27,164 bases of DNA from Candidatus Rifleibacteriota bacterium. Its GTDB lineage: Bacteria; Vulcanimicrobiota; Xenobia; Xenobiales; Xenobiaceae. Below, piece after piece: positions 7,621 to 16,171 of this stretch. Made by a program: the position numbers and the translations under genes. Position 1 is the stretch's first letter. The number at the start of each line of letters is the position of its first letter. The stretch lies in NCBI GenBank assembly GCA_900772775.1, contig CAAGRW010000029.1, forward strand, positions 1-27,164. The letters run 5' to 3'. The notes beneath the pieces were generated by a model that did not search any database, had not been told where the DNA came from, and worked only from the letters and a program-made list of their open reading frames with translations.

Positions 7621-8796
7621 ATGGCTCCTCCCCATACCGCAGAGTTTATAGCTAATTTGCGTTCTCAATTGCAAGAACAATTCAAAGATCATTTAGATCC
7701 TCAAGGAAAAGTTAATTTAAAAAACTTGCTTCCCGAGGAATTGGAACGTTTTTTTGCTATATTAGGCGAATCCAGATATAGGGTGGGGCAATTTTTGCGC
7801 TGGATCTATATTCGCAGAGTGCTTGAATTTGTAGAGATGACCGATTTGTCGGCCAAATTGCGCTCTCGTTTGCAACAGTTGGCCTCTATTCCCAACTTAA
7901 AATTTGCCGATCCTAAACAATCATTGCAAGATACTTCCAAGTTTCTTTTCTTATTACCTGATGGCAATATGGTCGAAAGCGTAAAAATGCGCTATTTGGA
8001 GCACTTAGGCCCCGGTCGTGTGGCTGTCTGTATTTCTAGCCAAGTCGGTTGCGCCATGGCCTGTCAGTTTTGTGCTTCTGGAAAAGCCGGTTTAGTGCGC
8101 AATTTGCAAGCTTGGGAAATAGTCGATCAGGCTTTGCAAATCCAGCGCCGTCTTGATGGGTGTGGCGAAAGAGTAGCCAATATTGTTTTTATGGGCATAG
8201 GTGAGCCTTTCAACAATATTGACAACGTTTTAAGAGCGATAAAACTTTTGAATTGCGGTGATGGCTTTGGCGTCGGTATGCGCCATATTGCCGTTTCTAC
8301 TTGTGGTGTTGTTCCCGGTATAGAGCGCTTAACTCAATTACAATATCCTTTAAAATTGGCTATTTCTTTGCATGCTACTACAGATGAATTGCGCTCTAAG
8401 TTGATGCCAGTTAATAGACGTTGGAACTTGGAAAAGCTTATTGAAGCTTGTAGAAATTATCAAGCGGCAGTAGGCAGACGCATAACTTTTGAATATGTTA
8501 TGCTCGAAGGCGTCAATGACAACTTAGAAGATGCGGCTAGGTTAGTCCATTTATTAAAAGGATTGCGAGCTTTAGTCAATCTTATTCCTTGGAATGCTGT
8601 CGATCATCCTACCTTTAAGCGCAGTTCAGCTAATAGAGTGCGTCGCTTCCAAGAGCGTGTCCAAGAACTAGGGCTGCGCTGTACTTTGCGTCGCGAAAAA
8701 GGCTCCGATATAGATGCTGCTTGCGGGCAATTGCGCTTGCGCAAAGCTGCTCAAATGCGCGAGGCGGAAGAAGCTTATTTTGCAGATGAGGACTGA
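7621..8796 (+). CDS. rlmN: Dual-specificity rRNA/tRNA adenine C2 methyltransferase RlmN
   Basis: Radical-SAM enzyme that methylates C2 of A2503 in 23S rRNA and A37 in some tRNAs, using a methyl-cysteine intermediate. The 391-residue sequence shows the 4Fe-4S motif C144-x3-C148-x2-C151 (GCAMACQFC). It also has both catalytic cysteines: Cys137 in VCISSQVGC (E. coli Cys118) and Cys368 in DIDAACGQL (E. coli Cys355). The SAM-binding GEP motif appears as MGIGEPFNN (191-199). N-terminal LPDGNMVESVKM and ISLHA (248-252) also fit the family. There is no evident ribosome-binding site; the ATG lies three bases after the upstream stop, suggesting coupled translation. The FHA gene follows with a two-base gap. 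In Firmicutes rlmN often adjoins a PP2C phosphatase and Ser/Thr kinase, so an FHA neighbour is notable. Confidence 0.95.
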   Translation: MAPPHTAEFIANLRSQLQEQFKDHLDPQGKVNLKNLLPEELERFFAILGESRYRVGQFLRWIYIRRVLEFVEMTDLSAKLRSRLQQLASIPNLKFADPKQSLQDTSKFLFLLPDGNMVESVKMRYLEHLGPGRVAVCISSQVGCAMACQFCASGKAGLVRNLQAWEIVDQALQIQRRLDGCGERVANIVFMGIGEPFNNIDNVLRAIKLLNCGDGFGVGMRHIAVSTCGVVPGIERLTQLQYPLKLAISLHATTDELRSKLMPVNRRWNLEKLIEACRNYQAAVGRRITFEYVMLEGVNDNLEDAARLVHLLKGLRALVNLIPWNAVDHPTFKRSSANRVRRFQERVQELGLRCTLRREKGSDIDAACGQLRLRKAAQMREAEEAYFADED

Positions 8797-8798
8797 AT

Positions 8799-9491
8799 TT
8801 GTTCGGTTGGTTGCTGAGATTTTTTCGTAAGTTAGAAAAATCGCTGGAAAAAAAGATTGAGGGACAAGATAGTGGCGTCAATCCTCACTATCTGGAAGCT
8901 TCTCGCGCCGCTCAAAGGATAATGCTAGACAATAAAGTTAAAATTGACGGTCTGGTTTTTATTCCCAACCTTATCTTGGTGCCTTTTAGCCAGTCTAAAA
9001 AAGTCCCCGATTCTTATATTCCCAACCTTTTGGAGAGTATTAAAAATAGTACCGAAGCCAATGTCTATAAAATATTAGCTCCTTTTGCTGTCCATATTGT
9101 CTATGTTGAAAATGGCTTTTCCGAAGTAGAGATGGCCTGGGCCGACAAAGATGAAAATGTCGCCGTCGGCATGGTAGAGTGCTGCCAAGGGCCGCTAAAA
9201 GGCCAGATTTGGGGAATATCTCTCGAGGGTGCCATAATTGGACGCGGTAAAGGAACCGATATTCACATAGAAGCTGACGAAAAAATGTCACGTTTGCATT
9301 TTAAAGTTTCCGTATCTGCAGACGATCAGATAATAGTGCAAGATCTAGGCAGTCGAAATGGCACTTTTATTAGGAATAAAGCGATTGCTACCAAAAAAAA
9401 TATAAAAAAGAGCAGCGGCATAGAAATTCGTGCCGGAAATTCTTCTTTTAAGTGCTACGCTTTTCCAGGTCAGGTAAAATATTGGAGCTAA
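8799..9491 (+). CDS. FhaA-like protein: DUF3662 domain plus C-terminal FHA domain
   Basis: This 230-residue protein begins with an amphipathic basic segment (FGWLLRFFRKLEKSLEKK) and a DUF3662/FhaA-N-like domain to about residue 120, with a degenerate AAQRIMLDNKV helix. It ends in an FHA domain (about 135-225). Phosphothreonine-binding residues are in place: GRG (148-150), S164-x-x-H167 and NGT (187-189). In actinobacteria FhaA joins Ser/Thr kinase signalling to cell-wall synthesis. Here no kinase is in view, so the partner is unknown. The TTG start, two bases after the rlmN stop, has GAGGA (8788-8792) six bases before it. The gene is last of the 6982-9491 group and is followed by a terminator at 9512. 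Confidence 0.85.
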   Translation: MFGWLLRFFRKLEKSLEKKIEGQDSGVNPHYLEASRAAQRIMLDNKVKIDGLVFIPNLILVPFSQSKKVPDSYIPNLLESIKNSTEANVYKILAPFAVHIVYVENGFSEVEMAWADKDENVAVGMVECCQGPLKGQIWGISLEGAIIGRGKGTDIHIEADEKMSRLHFKVSVSADDQIIVQDLGSRNGTFIRNKAIATKKNIKKSSGIEIRAGNSSFKCYAFPGQVKYWS

Positions 9492-9511
9492 TAAAAATTT
9501 ATCAGTTCAGC

Positions 9512-9566
9512 AAAAAGCGACCGCCCGCGCGTCGAGCTTTATCGACAAACAGACGGTCGCTTTTTT
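9512..9566. terminator. Bidirectional terminator between convergent genes
   Basis: AAAAAGCGACCG (9512-9523) pairs perfectly with CGGTCGCTTTTT (9554-9565) over 12 base pairs. The 30-base loop contains a smaller GTCGA/TCGAC hairpin. The A-run on one side and T-run on the other give it terminator form on both strands. It serves the FHA gene (plus) and the YqeG gene (minus). Confidence 0.88.
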
Positions 9567-9584
9567 AGTAATACAGCACACTCT

Positions 9585-10079
9585 CTAGGCGCTCATTTTA
9601 GAAATTACCAAATTTTCCAAGCAGCGTACGCCTTTCATCCACCATTGCTCGGAAACGTGCTCCGGTCTAATTAAAGCTGTATGTAAACCACAACGGTTGC
9701 CGGCCAAAACATCAGTAAAAAGCTGATCTCCTACCATGATCGCTTCTTGACTGCTGATAGCAAGACGCTTCAGAGCTCGGTGAATACCCAAAGTTGAAGG
9801 CTTGAGAGCTTGGGGAACAAAAGGAATATCCAGCCTTTTAGCAATCTTTTCCAAGCGTGCGGTTACAGCATTGGAAACTATACAAAGCTTAAAACCGGCG
9901 GCCTTGGCTTCTTTTACCCATTTGCTTACAGCATTTGGCAAAGAAGTGCCGTTCCACTTGACTAAAGTGTTGTCAAAGTCGAGGAGAATTCCCTTGACTC
10001 CCAATTCGGCAAGGCTGGCGAGATCTACGTCAGCCACAGAAGTTACTTTAAAGTTGGGGGCTAACATTTTTCTTATCAT
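9585..10079 (-). CDS. YqeG-family HAD-IIIA phosphatase
   Basis: A 164-residue HAD-superfamily phosphatase. Motif I is DFDNTLV (34-40) with the nucleophile Asp34. Motif II is SN (69-70). Lys93 in ALKPS is the likely motif III lysine. Motif IV is GDQLFTDV (117-124). The type is related to mitochondrial Gep4 and plant/cyanobacterial phosphatidylglycerophosphate phosphatases, so dephosphorylation of phosphatidylglycerol phosphate is one possible role. The substrate of bacterial YqeG proteins is not settled by sequence. In Firmicutes yqeG precedes yqeH/aroE; that context is absent here. The ATG at 10079 has no ribosome-binding site and lies just after a promoter-like box. It may be transcribed separately from the sugar genes upstream. 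Confidence 0.9.
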   Translation of the reverse strand: MIRKMLAPNFKVTSVADVDLASLAELGVKGILLDFDNTLVKWNGTSLPNAVSKWVKEAKAAGFKLCIVSNAVTARLEKIAKRLDIPFVPQALKPSTLGIHRALKRLAISSQEAIMVGDQLFTDVLAGNRCGLHTALIRPEHVSEQWWMKGVRCLENLVISKMSA

Positions 10080-10088
10080 TACCCGTAT

Positions 10089-10097
10089 ATTATAGCA
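10089..10097 (-). promoter_or_regulatory. Extended -10 promoter element just before yqeG-like gene
   Basis: Read on the minus strand this is TGCTATAAT, a perfect extended -10 box (TGn plus TATAAT). The ATG begins nine bases after it, so the transcript would start within about 3-4 bases of the start codon. No convincing -35 box is seen, which is acceptable for extended -10 promoters. Confidence 0.5.
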
Positions 10098-10141
10098 GAA
10101 ATATATTGAATGATCAGTTAATCTTTTATTAAAATTTAGAA

Positions 10142-10160
10142 CCGAATTATTTATATTCGG
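10142..10160 (-). terminator. Weak candidate terminator after the two sugar genes
   Basis: CCGAAT (10142-10147) and ATTCGG (10155-10160) form a six-pair stem with a seven-base loop. It lies about 48 bases past the stop of the minus-strand reductase gene. On the minus strand the following sequence is T-rich but interrupted, so termination would be weak. Confidence 0.3.
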
Positions 10161-10207
10161 AAACGAATTTACTGTAAGTACAATATTTTTTTGCGTGTTT
10201 TCTATAG

Positions 10208-11170
10208 CTATTTAGCCTTGTCACCTGGGGTGCGCCAATAATTTAGCAAATCGCTCAGCATGATAGGTAGCGATATTTGTCTTTTCCAACCTATAGTTTT
10301 TTCGATTTTTTTAGTATCGCCGCAAATTATATTAACCTCTTTGTGACTGCGCATTTTGGAAGGATCTTGTTCTACTTTTATTTTAACGTGCGAAAGATTG
10401 AGCATCTCTTGCAAAATTTTTTCCATAGAGAGGCTTTGGCCGCTGCAAACATTATAAACTTGATTCCTAGTATTAGGATTATTGAGTAGCAACCAATATG
10501 CTTCCACTACATCGCGTACGTCGCAATAATCGCGCTGGCAGGACAGATCGCCAGTTTTTATGACCGGATCTTGTTGTTTAGCTTCTATAGCTGCAATTTG
10601 TTTGGCAAAATCAGCCAAAGCATATCGAGGGCTTTGACGTGGCCCTGTATGATGAAAAGCTCTGGTACAGACTATATGTAAATTTTGAGTGTGTCCATAT
10701 TGCCAAGCCAATAGCTCTTGAGTAGCTTTGCTTACACCATAAGGAGAAAGAGGAAGTAGCGGATCTTCCTCTTTAAAAGGCTTAACTAGCTTAGTTGAGA
10801 GTCCGTAAACGGCTGAAGAGCCAGCTATATGAATTTTGGCTTGGCTGCCACACAAAGCTTCCAATAAGTTTAGCGCACCGTTTATATTGTTAAAAAGTGT
10901 CTCTTGCGGATTTTGCCAGGACAGTGGCACTGAAGTTTGAGAAGCCAAATGAAAAACTAAATCAGGTTGGCTGCAATCTAGCGCCTGGCGTACTTCGTGA
11001 ATATGGTTGAGATCTCCATATACAATATGCAAATCATGATAAACCGAAGCCAAATTGGTTAAGTCGGCGCTCTGGCGACATAAACCATAAACTTTAGCGC
11101 CTTGTTTTAAGCAATATTCAGCTAAATGGGAGCCTACAAAACCATTAATTCCGGTTATGAAAACATTCAT
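10208..11170 (-). CDS. NAD(P)-dependent sugar epimerase/reductase, GDP-6-deoxy-4-ketomannose reductase-like
   Basis: A 320-residue extended short-chain dehydrogenase. The nucleotide-binding GINGFVG (7-13) follows a beta strand at the N-terminus. The catalytic set is Ser118-Ser119 and Tyr144-x3-Lys148 (SPYGVSK). The segment TRAFHHTGPRQSP and the later RDYCDVRDVVEAYW are characteristic of the GDP-mannose 4,6-dehydratase (GMD) and GDP-4-keto-6-deoxymannose reductase (RMD) group. The N-terminus lacks the GITGQDG form of GMD and the length is near 300-320, so RMD (making GDP-rhamnose or a related sugar) is the better guess. No GMD is in the window. It starts three bases after the UDP-glucuronate decarboxylase-like gene, so both likely supply activated sugars for the same surface glycan. 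Confidence 0.85.
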   Translation of the reverse strand: MNVFITGINGFVGSHLAEYCLKQGAKVYGLCRQSADLTNLASVYHDLHIVYGDLNHIHEVRQALDCSQPDLVFHLASQTSVPLSWQNPQETLFNNINGALNLLEALCGSQAKIHIAGSSAVYGLSTKLVKPFKEEDPLLPLSPYGVSKATQELLAWQYGHTQNLHIVCTRAFHHTGPRQSPRYALADFAKQIAAIEAKQQDPVIKTGDLSCQRDYCDVRDVVEAYWLLLNNPNTRNQVYNVCSGQSLSMEKILQEMLNLSHVKIKVEQDPSKMRSHKEVNIICGDTKKIEKTIGWKRQISLPIMLSDLLNYWRTPGDKAK

Positions 11171-11173
11171 AAA

Positions 11174-12091
11174 TTAATTTTGTTTTTTTAGCCACTGGTA
11201 AGTTTTAGTTAAACCTTCATGTAATGGAACTTTAGGACTCCAGCCCAATAATTTTTGAGCAGCAGAAATATCAGGACGGCGACGCGTAGGATCATCACCA
11301 GGCAAAGGCTTATAAGCCAATTGAGGCTTTTTGCCACACACTTGCCCAATAGTTTCGGCCAATTCCAGCATGGTAAATTCGCCGGGATTACCTATATTTA
11401 TAGGGCCGCTCTCTTGGGAAAAGAGTAAACTGAGTAAGCCTTCTACTGTGTCGTCGACAAAACAAAAAGAGCGAGTTTGTTGTCCGTCCCCATAAATAGT
11501 GAGCGGTTTGTCGTTAATGATCTGGCTTAAAAAATTAGTGACAACGCGGCCATCGTCGGATCGCATATAAGGGCCGTAAGTATTAAATATACGAGCTATA
11601 GCTGTGGAAACTCCATATTGTTGACTATAAGCGGTAATTAGAGCTTCAGAAAAGCGCTTCGACTCGTCATACATCGAACGTGGGCCTGTACAACTTACGT
11701 TGCCACGATATTCTTCATTTTGAGGATGAACTAAAGGCTCGCCGTAAACTTCAGAGGTAGAAGCTTGTAAAAAGCGAGCTTGGCAACGGTGGGCTATGTC
11801 TAAAGCGTTGCGTACACCGGCAGCGCCAACCCACAGAGTCTCTAAAGGAATAGCTTGATAAGCCGGAGGAGAAGCGGGGCAAGCTAGGTTGACAACTGCG
11901 TCAAAATGACCGGGCAAATTTGAAACAGCACAAAGGTCAGCTTCGATTATTTCCAATTCGAGGCCCAACAAATTTTCACGTCGTCCAGTACAGAAGTTGT
12001 CCAGTACGGTAACTGAGTATCCTTTTTTTAGAAGTGCTCTACATAAATTGGCGCCAATAAAACCTGCGCCGCCGGTGACTAATACTTTCAT
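11174..12091 (-). CDS. UDP-glucuronate decarboxylase-like (UDP-xylose synthase family)
   Basis: Extended short-chain dehydrogenase that in this family turns UDP-glucuronate into UDP-xylose through a 4-keto intermediate using bound NAD. From ATG 12091 it has 305 residues. GGAGFIG (7-13) binds NAD. The active-site set is Thr-Ser-Glu (112-114) in STSEVYG and Tyr141-x3-Lys145 in MYDESK. Family signatures ACPASPPAYQ (70-79), GPRSMYDE, ARIFNTYGP, DGRVV and GDGQQTRSFC are present. A longer in-frame start (TTG 12202) adds 37 residues preceding the typical MKVLVTGG start. It lacks a ribosome-binding site, so I reject it. It is first in a two-gene minus-strand unit with the reductase three bases downstream, and divergent from metH. 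Confidence 0.9.
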   Translation of the reverse strand: MKVLVTGGAGFIGANLCRALLKKGYSVTVLDNFCTGRRENLLGLELEIIEADLCAVSNLPGHFDAVVNLACPASPPAYQAIPLETLWVGAAGVRNALDIAHRCQARFLQASTSEVYGEPLVHPQNEEYRGNVSCTGPRSMYDESKRFSEALITAYSQQYGVSTAIARIFNTYGPYMRSDDGRVVTNFLSQIINDKPLTIYGDGQQTRSFCFVDDTVEGLLSLLFSQESGPINIGNPGEFTMLELAETIGQVCGKKPQLAYKPLPGDDPTRRRPDISAAQKLLGWSPKVPLHEGLTKTYQWLKKQN

Positions 12092-12297
12092 GGGAAGCGA
12101 TTTTATTTGTGAAGCGCCGCTTTCCTTCTCTTGGTTAAAAAACGCTGACAATACGGCTGCCCATAGCCCTGTAAAGCTTGTGTGAAGGTATAAAAAGTTC
12201 AAACAACGAAAGCGGAGCGGGCGCTTGGCCGCCGTTTTAGTCTTTATGGCTTTTTTTACGGTTGTATATCAAGCGCCAAAATAGTTTGACTTGTAGC

Positions 12298-12327
12298 TTG
12301 TCAGACTTTCCGAGCTGGGTCTAATAC
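12298..12327 (+). promoter_or_regulatory. Candidate promoter for metH
   Basis: TTGTCA (12298-12303) and TAATAC (12322-12327) are 18 bases apart. They would give a leader of about 60 bases. I looked for a cobalamin riboswitch here; the leader is too short and no B12-box-like sequence was recognised. Confidence 0.4.
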
Positions 12328-12393
12328 AGCCAAAGAAAAAGCTGCGGAAAACTGAACGAAGCGTCAGCAGAATGGAATAGAAGTTTCGATTAT

Positions 12394-15300
12394 ATGTCCG
12401 GATTAAGTTTGCAGGATGCCCTCAAAGAGCGAGTTTTAGTGCTTGATGGGGCTATGGGCACTATGGTACAGCGCTACAAACTGGGGGAGAGCGATTACCG
12501 TACAGAGCGTTTTAAAGATCATCCAGTAAATGTCAAAGGCAATAATGATTTACTTTCAATCACGCAACCCTTTGTTATTCAAGATATACATCGCCAGTAT
12601 TTGGAAGCTGGCGCCGATATAATTGAGACTTGTACTTTCGGAGCTCAGCGAATTTCTCAAAGCGAATATCGCGCTGAGCATTTAGTGCGTGAAATGAATT
12701 TGGCTGCTGCTCACAATGCCCGCCAAGCTATAAAAGATTTTCTCAGCAAACCTGAAAATGCCGACAAACAAGCTTGGGTAGCTGGCTCTATTGGCCCTAC
12801 AGGCAAAACTTTATCTATGTCTCCCGACGTCGAAGACGCTTCCGTGCGTTCAATCACTTTTGACGAAATGGTGGAGGCCTACTTAGAACAGATCTTGGCC
12901 TTGCAAGAAGGTGGGGTCGATTTCTTTTTAATAGAGACCGTATTTGATGCTTTAAATGCCAAAGCTGCCATCTATGCTTTGGATTTAGCCAAGGAAAAAA
13001 CCGGCCAAAGTTTGCCTTTAATGATTTCCGTTACAATTGCCGATAAATCAGGGCGTACTCTCTGTGGCCAAACTTTGGAAGCTTTCTGGGCCTCCGTATG
13101 TCACGCCAAGCCGCTCTTGGTGGGTATGAACTGCGCTTTGGGCGCCGAAGAGATGGCCCCTCATTTGCAAAGTTTAAATAGTTTAGTCAATTGCGGTATA
13201 AGTTGCTATCCCAACGCCGGCTTACCTAATGCTGAAGGTGGTTATGACGAAACTCCCGAGCATATGGCCGGAGTCTTAGCTGATTATATTAAAAAAGGCT
13301 GGCTCAATTTGGTAGGTGGTTGTTGCGGTACTTCGCCCGACTACATAAGAGCTATAGCTCAAGCCGTTAAAGGATTGCAACCTAGAGCTATTCCCGAAGT
13401 GAGACTGACTCCGGCTCTGTTGTCCGGTTTGGAGTTATATCGTCTTCCCGAAAAGAGTTTGGCTGCCCAGCCCAATTCGGCCGCTTCCTTTACCATGATT
13501 GGTGAGCGTTGCAATTTGTCCGGCTCGGCCAAATTTGCTCGTTTAATTCGCTCCAAAGATTATGAAGCAGCTTTGGCTATAGCTCGTCGCCAAGTAGAAA
13601 ACGGCGCCAACGTTATCGATATCAATTTAGATGACTCTATGCACAATTCAGTGCAAGAAATGGAGCATTTCTTAAGGCTTTTAACTTCCGAGCCGGATAT
13701 CGCCTCTGTGCCTATTATGTTGGACAGCTCCCATTGGGAAGTACTTGTGGCCGGTTTAAAGTCTTTAGCTGGACGCAGTTTAGTCAACTCTATTTCTCTC
13801 AAAGAAGGCGAATCCGAGTTTAAACGCAAGGCCCTGGAAATCCGGCGTTTGGGTGGTTTGCCCGTCATTATGTGCTTTGACGAAAAAGGCCAAGGCGACA
13901 CTTTAGAGCGTAAAAAAGAAATAGTCGACAGAGCTTGCCATATTTTAATAAATGAACTGGGCTTTGCTCCTTCGGAAATAGTTTTAGACTTGGCAGTACT
14001 TTCGGTAGCTACCGGCATTGAGAGCCACGCTTCTTACGGTCTCGATTTTATTGAAGCTGTAGCTTATGTAAATAAGGCTTGGCCGGGTGTTATGACCAAT
14101 GGCGGTATTAGCAACGTTTCTTTCTCCCTGCGCGGCAATAATCCAGCTCGTGAAGCTATGCACGCCGTCTTCTTGCACTATGCTTGCCAAGCCGGTTTGA
14201 CTATGGGAATAGTCAATGCTGGTATGTTGAAAAATTATGATGAAATAGCTCCAGATTTGCGTCAGGCTGTCGAGGATGTGATTCTCAACAAGGATCCCGA
14301 AGCTGCCGAGCGCCTTTTGGAAGTTGCCGAACGCCATCGTGCCGATTCTTCGGCGGCAGTCGTCTCGTCTCAAGATGATTGGCGTAAAGCTAAAGTGGGC
14401 GAACGCTTGAAAAATGCTTTAGTGCGTGGACTTACCGACTATTTAGCTGAAGATATTCAAGAAGCTATAGCCGAAGGTATGACTCCTTTGCAAGTAGTTG
14501 AGCAAGCTCTTATGGGCGGCATGCGTCATGTAGGCGAATTGTTCGGCAGTGGCAAGATGTTTTTGCCTCAGGTAGTAAAAAGCGCCAGAGTTATGAAAAA
14601 AGCTGTGGCTTGCTTGGAGCCTTTCTTTGCTGATAGTAAATCTGGGCAAGAATTGCGCGGACGTATTTTGATGGCCACCGTAAAAGGCGACGTCCACGAT
14701 ATAGGTAAAAATATCGTTTCGGTAGTTTTGGGGTGCAATGGTTTCCAGGTAGAAGACTTAGGAGTGATGGTGCCGGAGTCTGATATTGTGAATAAAGCTA
14801 TCGAAACTAAAGCACAAATGATCGGTTTATCGGCTCTCATAACTCCGTCTCTGGATGAGATCGTTAATGTGGTAAAATGTCTCGAAGATACTGGCTTGAG
14901 AATTCCTGTTATGGTGGGAGGAGCCGCTACTTCTCCAATTCACACTGCAGTGAAAATAGCTCCTCATTATAGTGGCCTGGTGATCCACGTTCCCGACGCC
15001 TCGTTAGTGACAGAAGTTGTGAACAGCGTTCTCAATAGTGAGACTAGAGCTACTTATGAAGCCTCTGTCAGAAATGAGCAAGCAACTTTGCGCGAACAGT
15101 GGCAAAATCGTTTGCAAAATTTGGAATTGCACAGTTTCGCCGAGGCTTGCAAAAGAGCTCCACACTTTAGCTGGCAAGTAAATTGCGATATTGCCAAGCC
15201 TGAAGATCCTTCAGTGAAAGTTGTTGATTTCGATTTACGTGAATTGAGCAACTATATCAACTGGCAAGAGTTTTTAGCTGCCTGGGGCTTGAAAGGTCGC

Positions 15301-16098
15301 TATCCTGATATTCTGAACGATGTTGAAGTCGGAGACAAAGCTAGTAAGCTCTATACTGACGGTCGCAGCGTTTTGGAATATATCATGCGTACCAAGGCCC
15401 TTAAGGTACAAGGCGTCTATGGTTTCTGGTCGGCAGCTAGTTCTCACAACGATATATTGCTTTACAACCAAGAAACTGATTGTGAGCCTATGGTCGTTTT
15501 GCCTACATTGCGCCAGCAAGCTGAAAACTTAGATGTTTGTTTAGCTTTAGCCGATTTTATTGCTCCTTCAGAATGTGGGCACAAAGATTGGTTAGGCATG
15601 TTTGCTGTTTCTTCTGGAGCTGGATTGCCTGAATTGAAGGCCAAGTACGAAGAGCAAAACGACGAATATCATGCATTGATAGTTGGTTTCTTGGCTGATA
15701 GGCTCTGTGAAGCGGCTGCCGAATGTTTGCACAAGAAGGTACGTTCCATTTGTGGATATGCCGACCCTAAAAATATTTCCATGCAGGAGATCTTACTCCA
15801 TCATACCAGAGGAATTAGACCGGCTCCGGGATATCCGGCTTGTCCAGATCATTCCAATAAGAAACTTATTTGGCAATTACTTAAGCCCACAGAGCACATA
15901 GGCGTGCACTTAACAGACAGCTATGCGCTCAACCCGGCCAGCTCAATTTGCGGATTCTACTTCTCCGCTCCTTGGGCTCGTTATTTCTCTTTAGGGAAGA
16001 TAAGTCGTGAGCAAGCAGAGGATTATAGTAAACGCTGCGGACGTACCCTTAAAGAAACCGAACGTTGGCTGGGAGCCAATTTGGGTTACGAGTCATAA
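12394..16098 (+). CDS. metH: Cobalamin-dependent methionine synthase
   Basis: Transfers a methyl group from 5-methyltetrahydrofolate to homocysteine through methylcobalamin. All four modules are present in 1234 residues (E. coli: 1227). The homocysteine domain (1-325) has zinc ligands Cys247, Cys310 and Cys311, at the same numbers as in E. coli. The pterin domain spans about 365-625 (IGERCN, then DINLDDSMHNS). The cap is about 670-750. The B12 domain is about 755-890, with axial His768 in GDVHDIGKN. The activation domain is about 920-1234, with the SAM-binding RPAPGYPACPDH near 1142. The activation domain implies reductive reactivation with SAM and an electron donor, and a need for imported or made B12. 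No strong ribosome-binding site precedes the ATG, but residue numbering supports this start. It stands alone, divergent from the sugar genes. Confidence 0.97.
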   Translation: MSGLSLQDALKERVLVLDGAMGTMVQRYKLGESDYRTERFKDHPVNVKGNNDLLSITQPFVIQDIHRQYLEAGADIIETCTFGAQRISQSEYRAEHLVREMNLAAAHNARQAIKDFLSKPENADKQAWVAGSIGPTGKTLSMSPDVEDASVRSITFDEMVEAYLEQILALQEGGVDFFLIETVFDALNAKAAIYALDLAKEKTGQSLPLMISVTIADKSGRTLCGQTLEAFWASVCHAKPLLVGMNCALGAEEMAPHLQSLNSLVNCGISCYPNAGLPNAEGGYDETPEHMAGVLADYIKKGWLNLVGGCCGTSPDYIRAIAQAVKGLQPRAIPEVRLTPALLSGLELYRLPEKSLAAQPNSAASFTMIGERCNLSGSAKFARLIRSKDYEAALAIARRQVENGANVIDINLDDSMHNSVQEMEHFLRLLTSEPDIASVPIMLDSSHWEVLVAGLKSLAGRSLVNSISLKEGESEFKRKALEIRRLGGLPVIMCFDEKGQGDTLERKKEIVDRACHILINELGFAPSEIVLDLAVLSVATGIESHASYGLDFIEAVAYVNKAWPGVMTNGGISNVSFSLRGNNPAREAMHAVFLHYACQAGLTMGIVNAGMLKNYDEIAPDLRQAVEDVILNKDPEAAERLLEVAERHRADSSAAVVSSQDDWRKAKVGERLKNALVRGLTDYLAEDIQEAIAEGMTPLQVVEQALMGGMRHVGELFGSGKMFLPQVVKSARVMKKAVACLEPFFADSKSGQELRGRILMATVKGDVHDIGKNIVSVVLGCNGFQVEDLGVMVPESDIVNKAIETKAQMIGLSALITPSLDEIVNVVKCLEDTGLRIPVMVGGAATSPIHTAVKIAPHYSGLVIHVPDASLVTEVVNSVLNSETRATYEASVRNEQATLREQWQNRLQNLELHSFAEACKRAPHFSWQVNCDIAKPEDPSVKVVDFDLRELSNYINWQEFLAAWGLKGRYPDILNDVEVGDKASKLYTDGRSVLEYIMRTKALKVQGVYGFWSAASSHNDILLYNQETDCEPMVVLPTLRQQAENLDVCLALADFIAPSECGHKDWLGMFAVSSGAGLPELKAKYEEQNDEYHALIVGFLADRLCEAAAECLHKKVRSICGYADPKNISMQEILLHHTRGIRPAPGYPACPDHSNKKLIWQLLKPTEHIGVHLTDSYALNPASSICGFYFSAPWARYFSLGKISREQAEDYSKRCGRTLKETERWLGANLGYES

Positions 16099-16158
16099 AT
16101 AGTTATTAAATTACGATTTTGTTTAATTAGTTTTTGTTTTTTTAGTGAAAGAAATAAT

Positions 16159-16163
16159 GAGGA
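16159..16163 (+). promoter_or_regulatory. Ribosome-binding site fixing the helicase start
   Basis: GAGGA is eight bases before ATG 16172. The upstream in-frame GTG (16145) follows only a T-rich run with no ribosome-binding site, so 16172 is the better start. Confidence 0.6.
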
Positions 16164-16171
16164 ATAGCTCT

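Noticed and set aside
12092..12202. 37-residue extension of the UDP-glucuronate decarboxylase-like protein from TTG
   Set aside because: The canonical start MKVLVTGG lies at 12091, and the extension lacks a ribosome-binding site.
12203..12393. Cobalamin riboswitch before metH
   Set aside because: The leader after the likely promoter is only about 60 bases and no B12-box-like sequence or matching hairpins were recognised.
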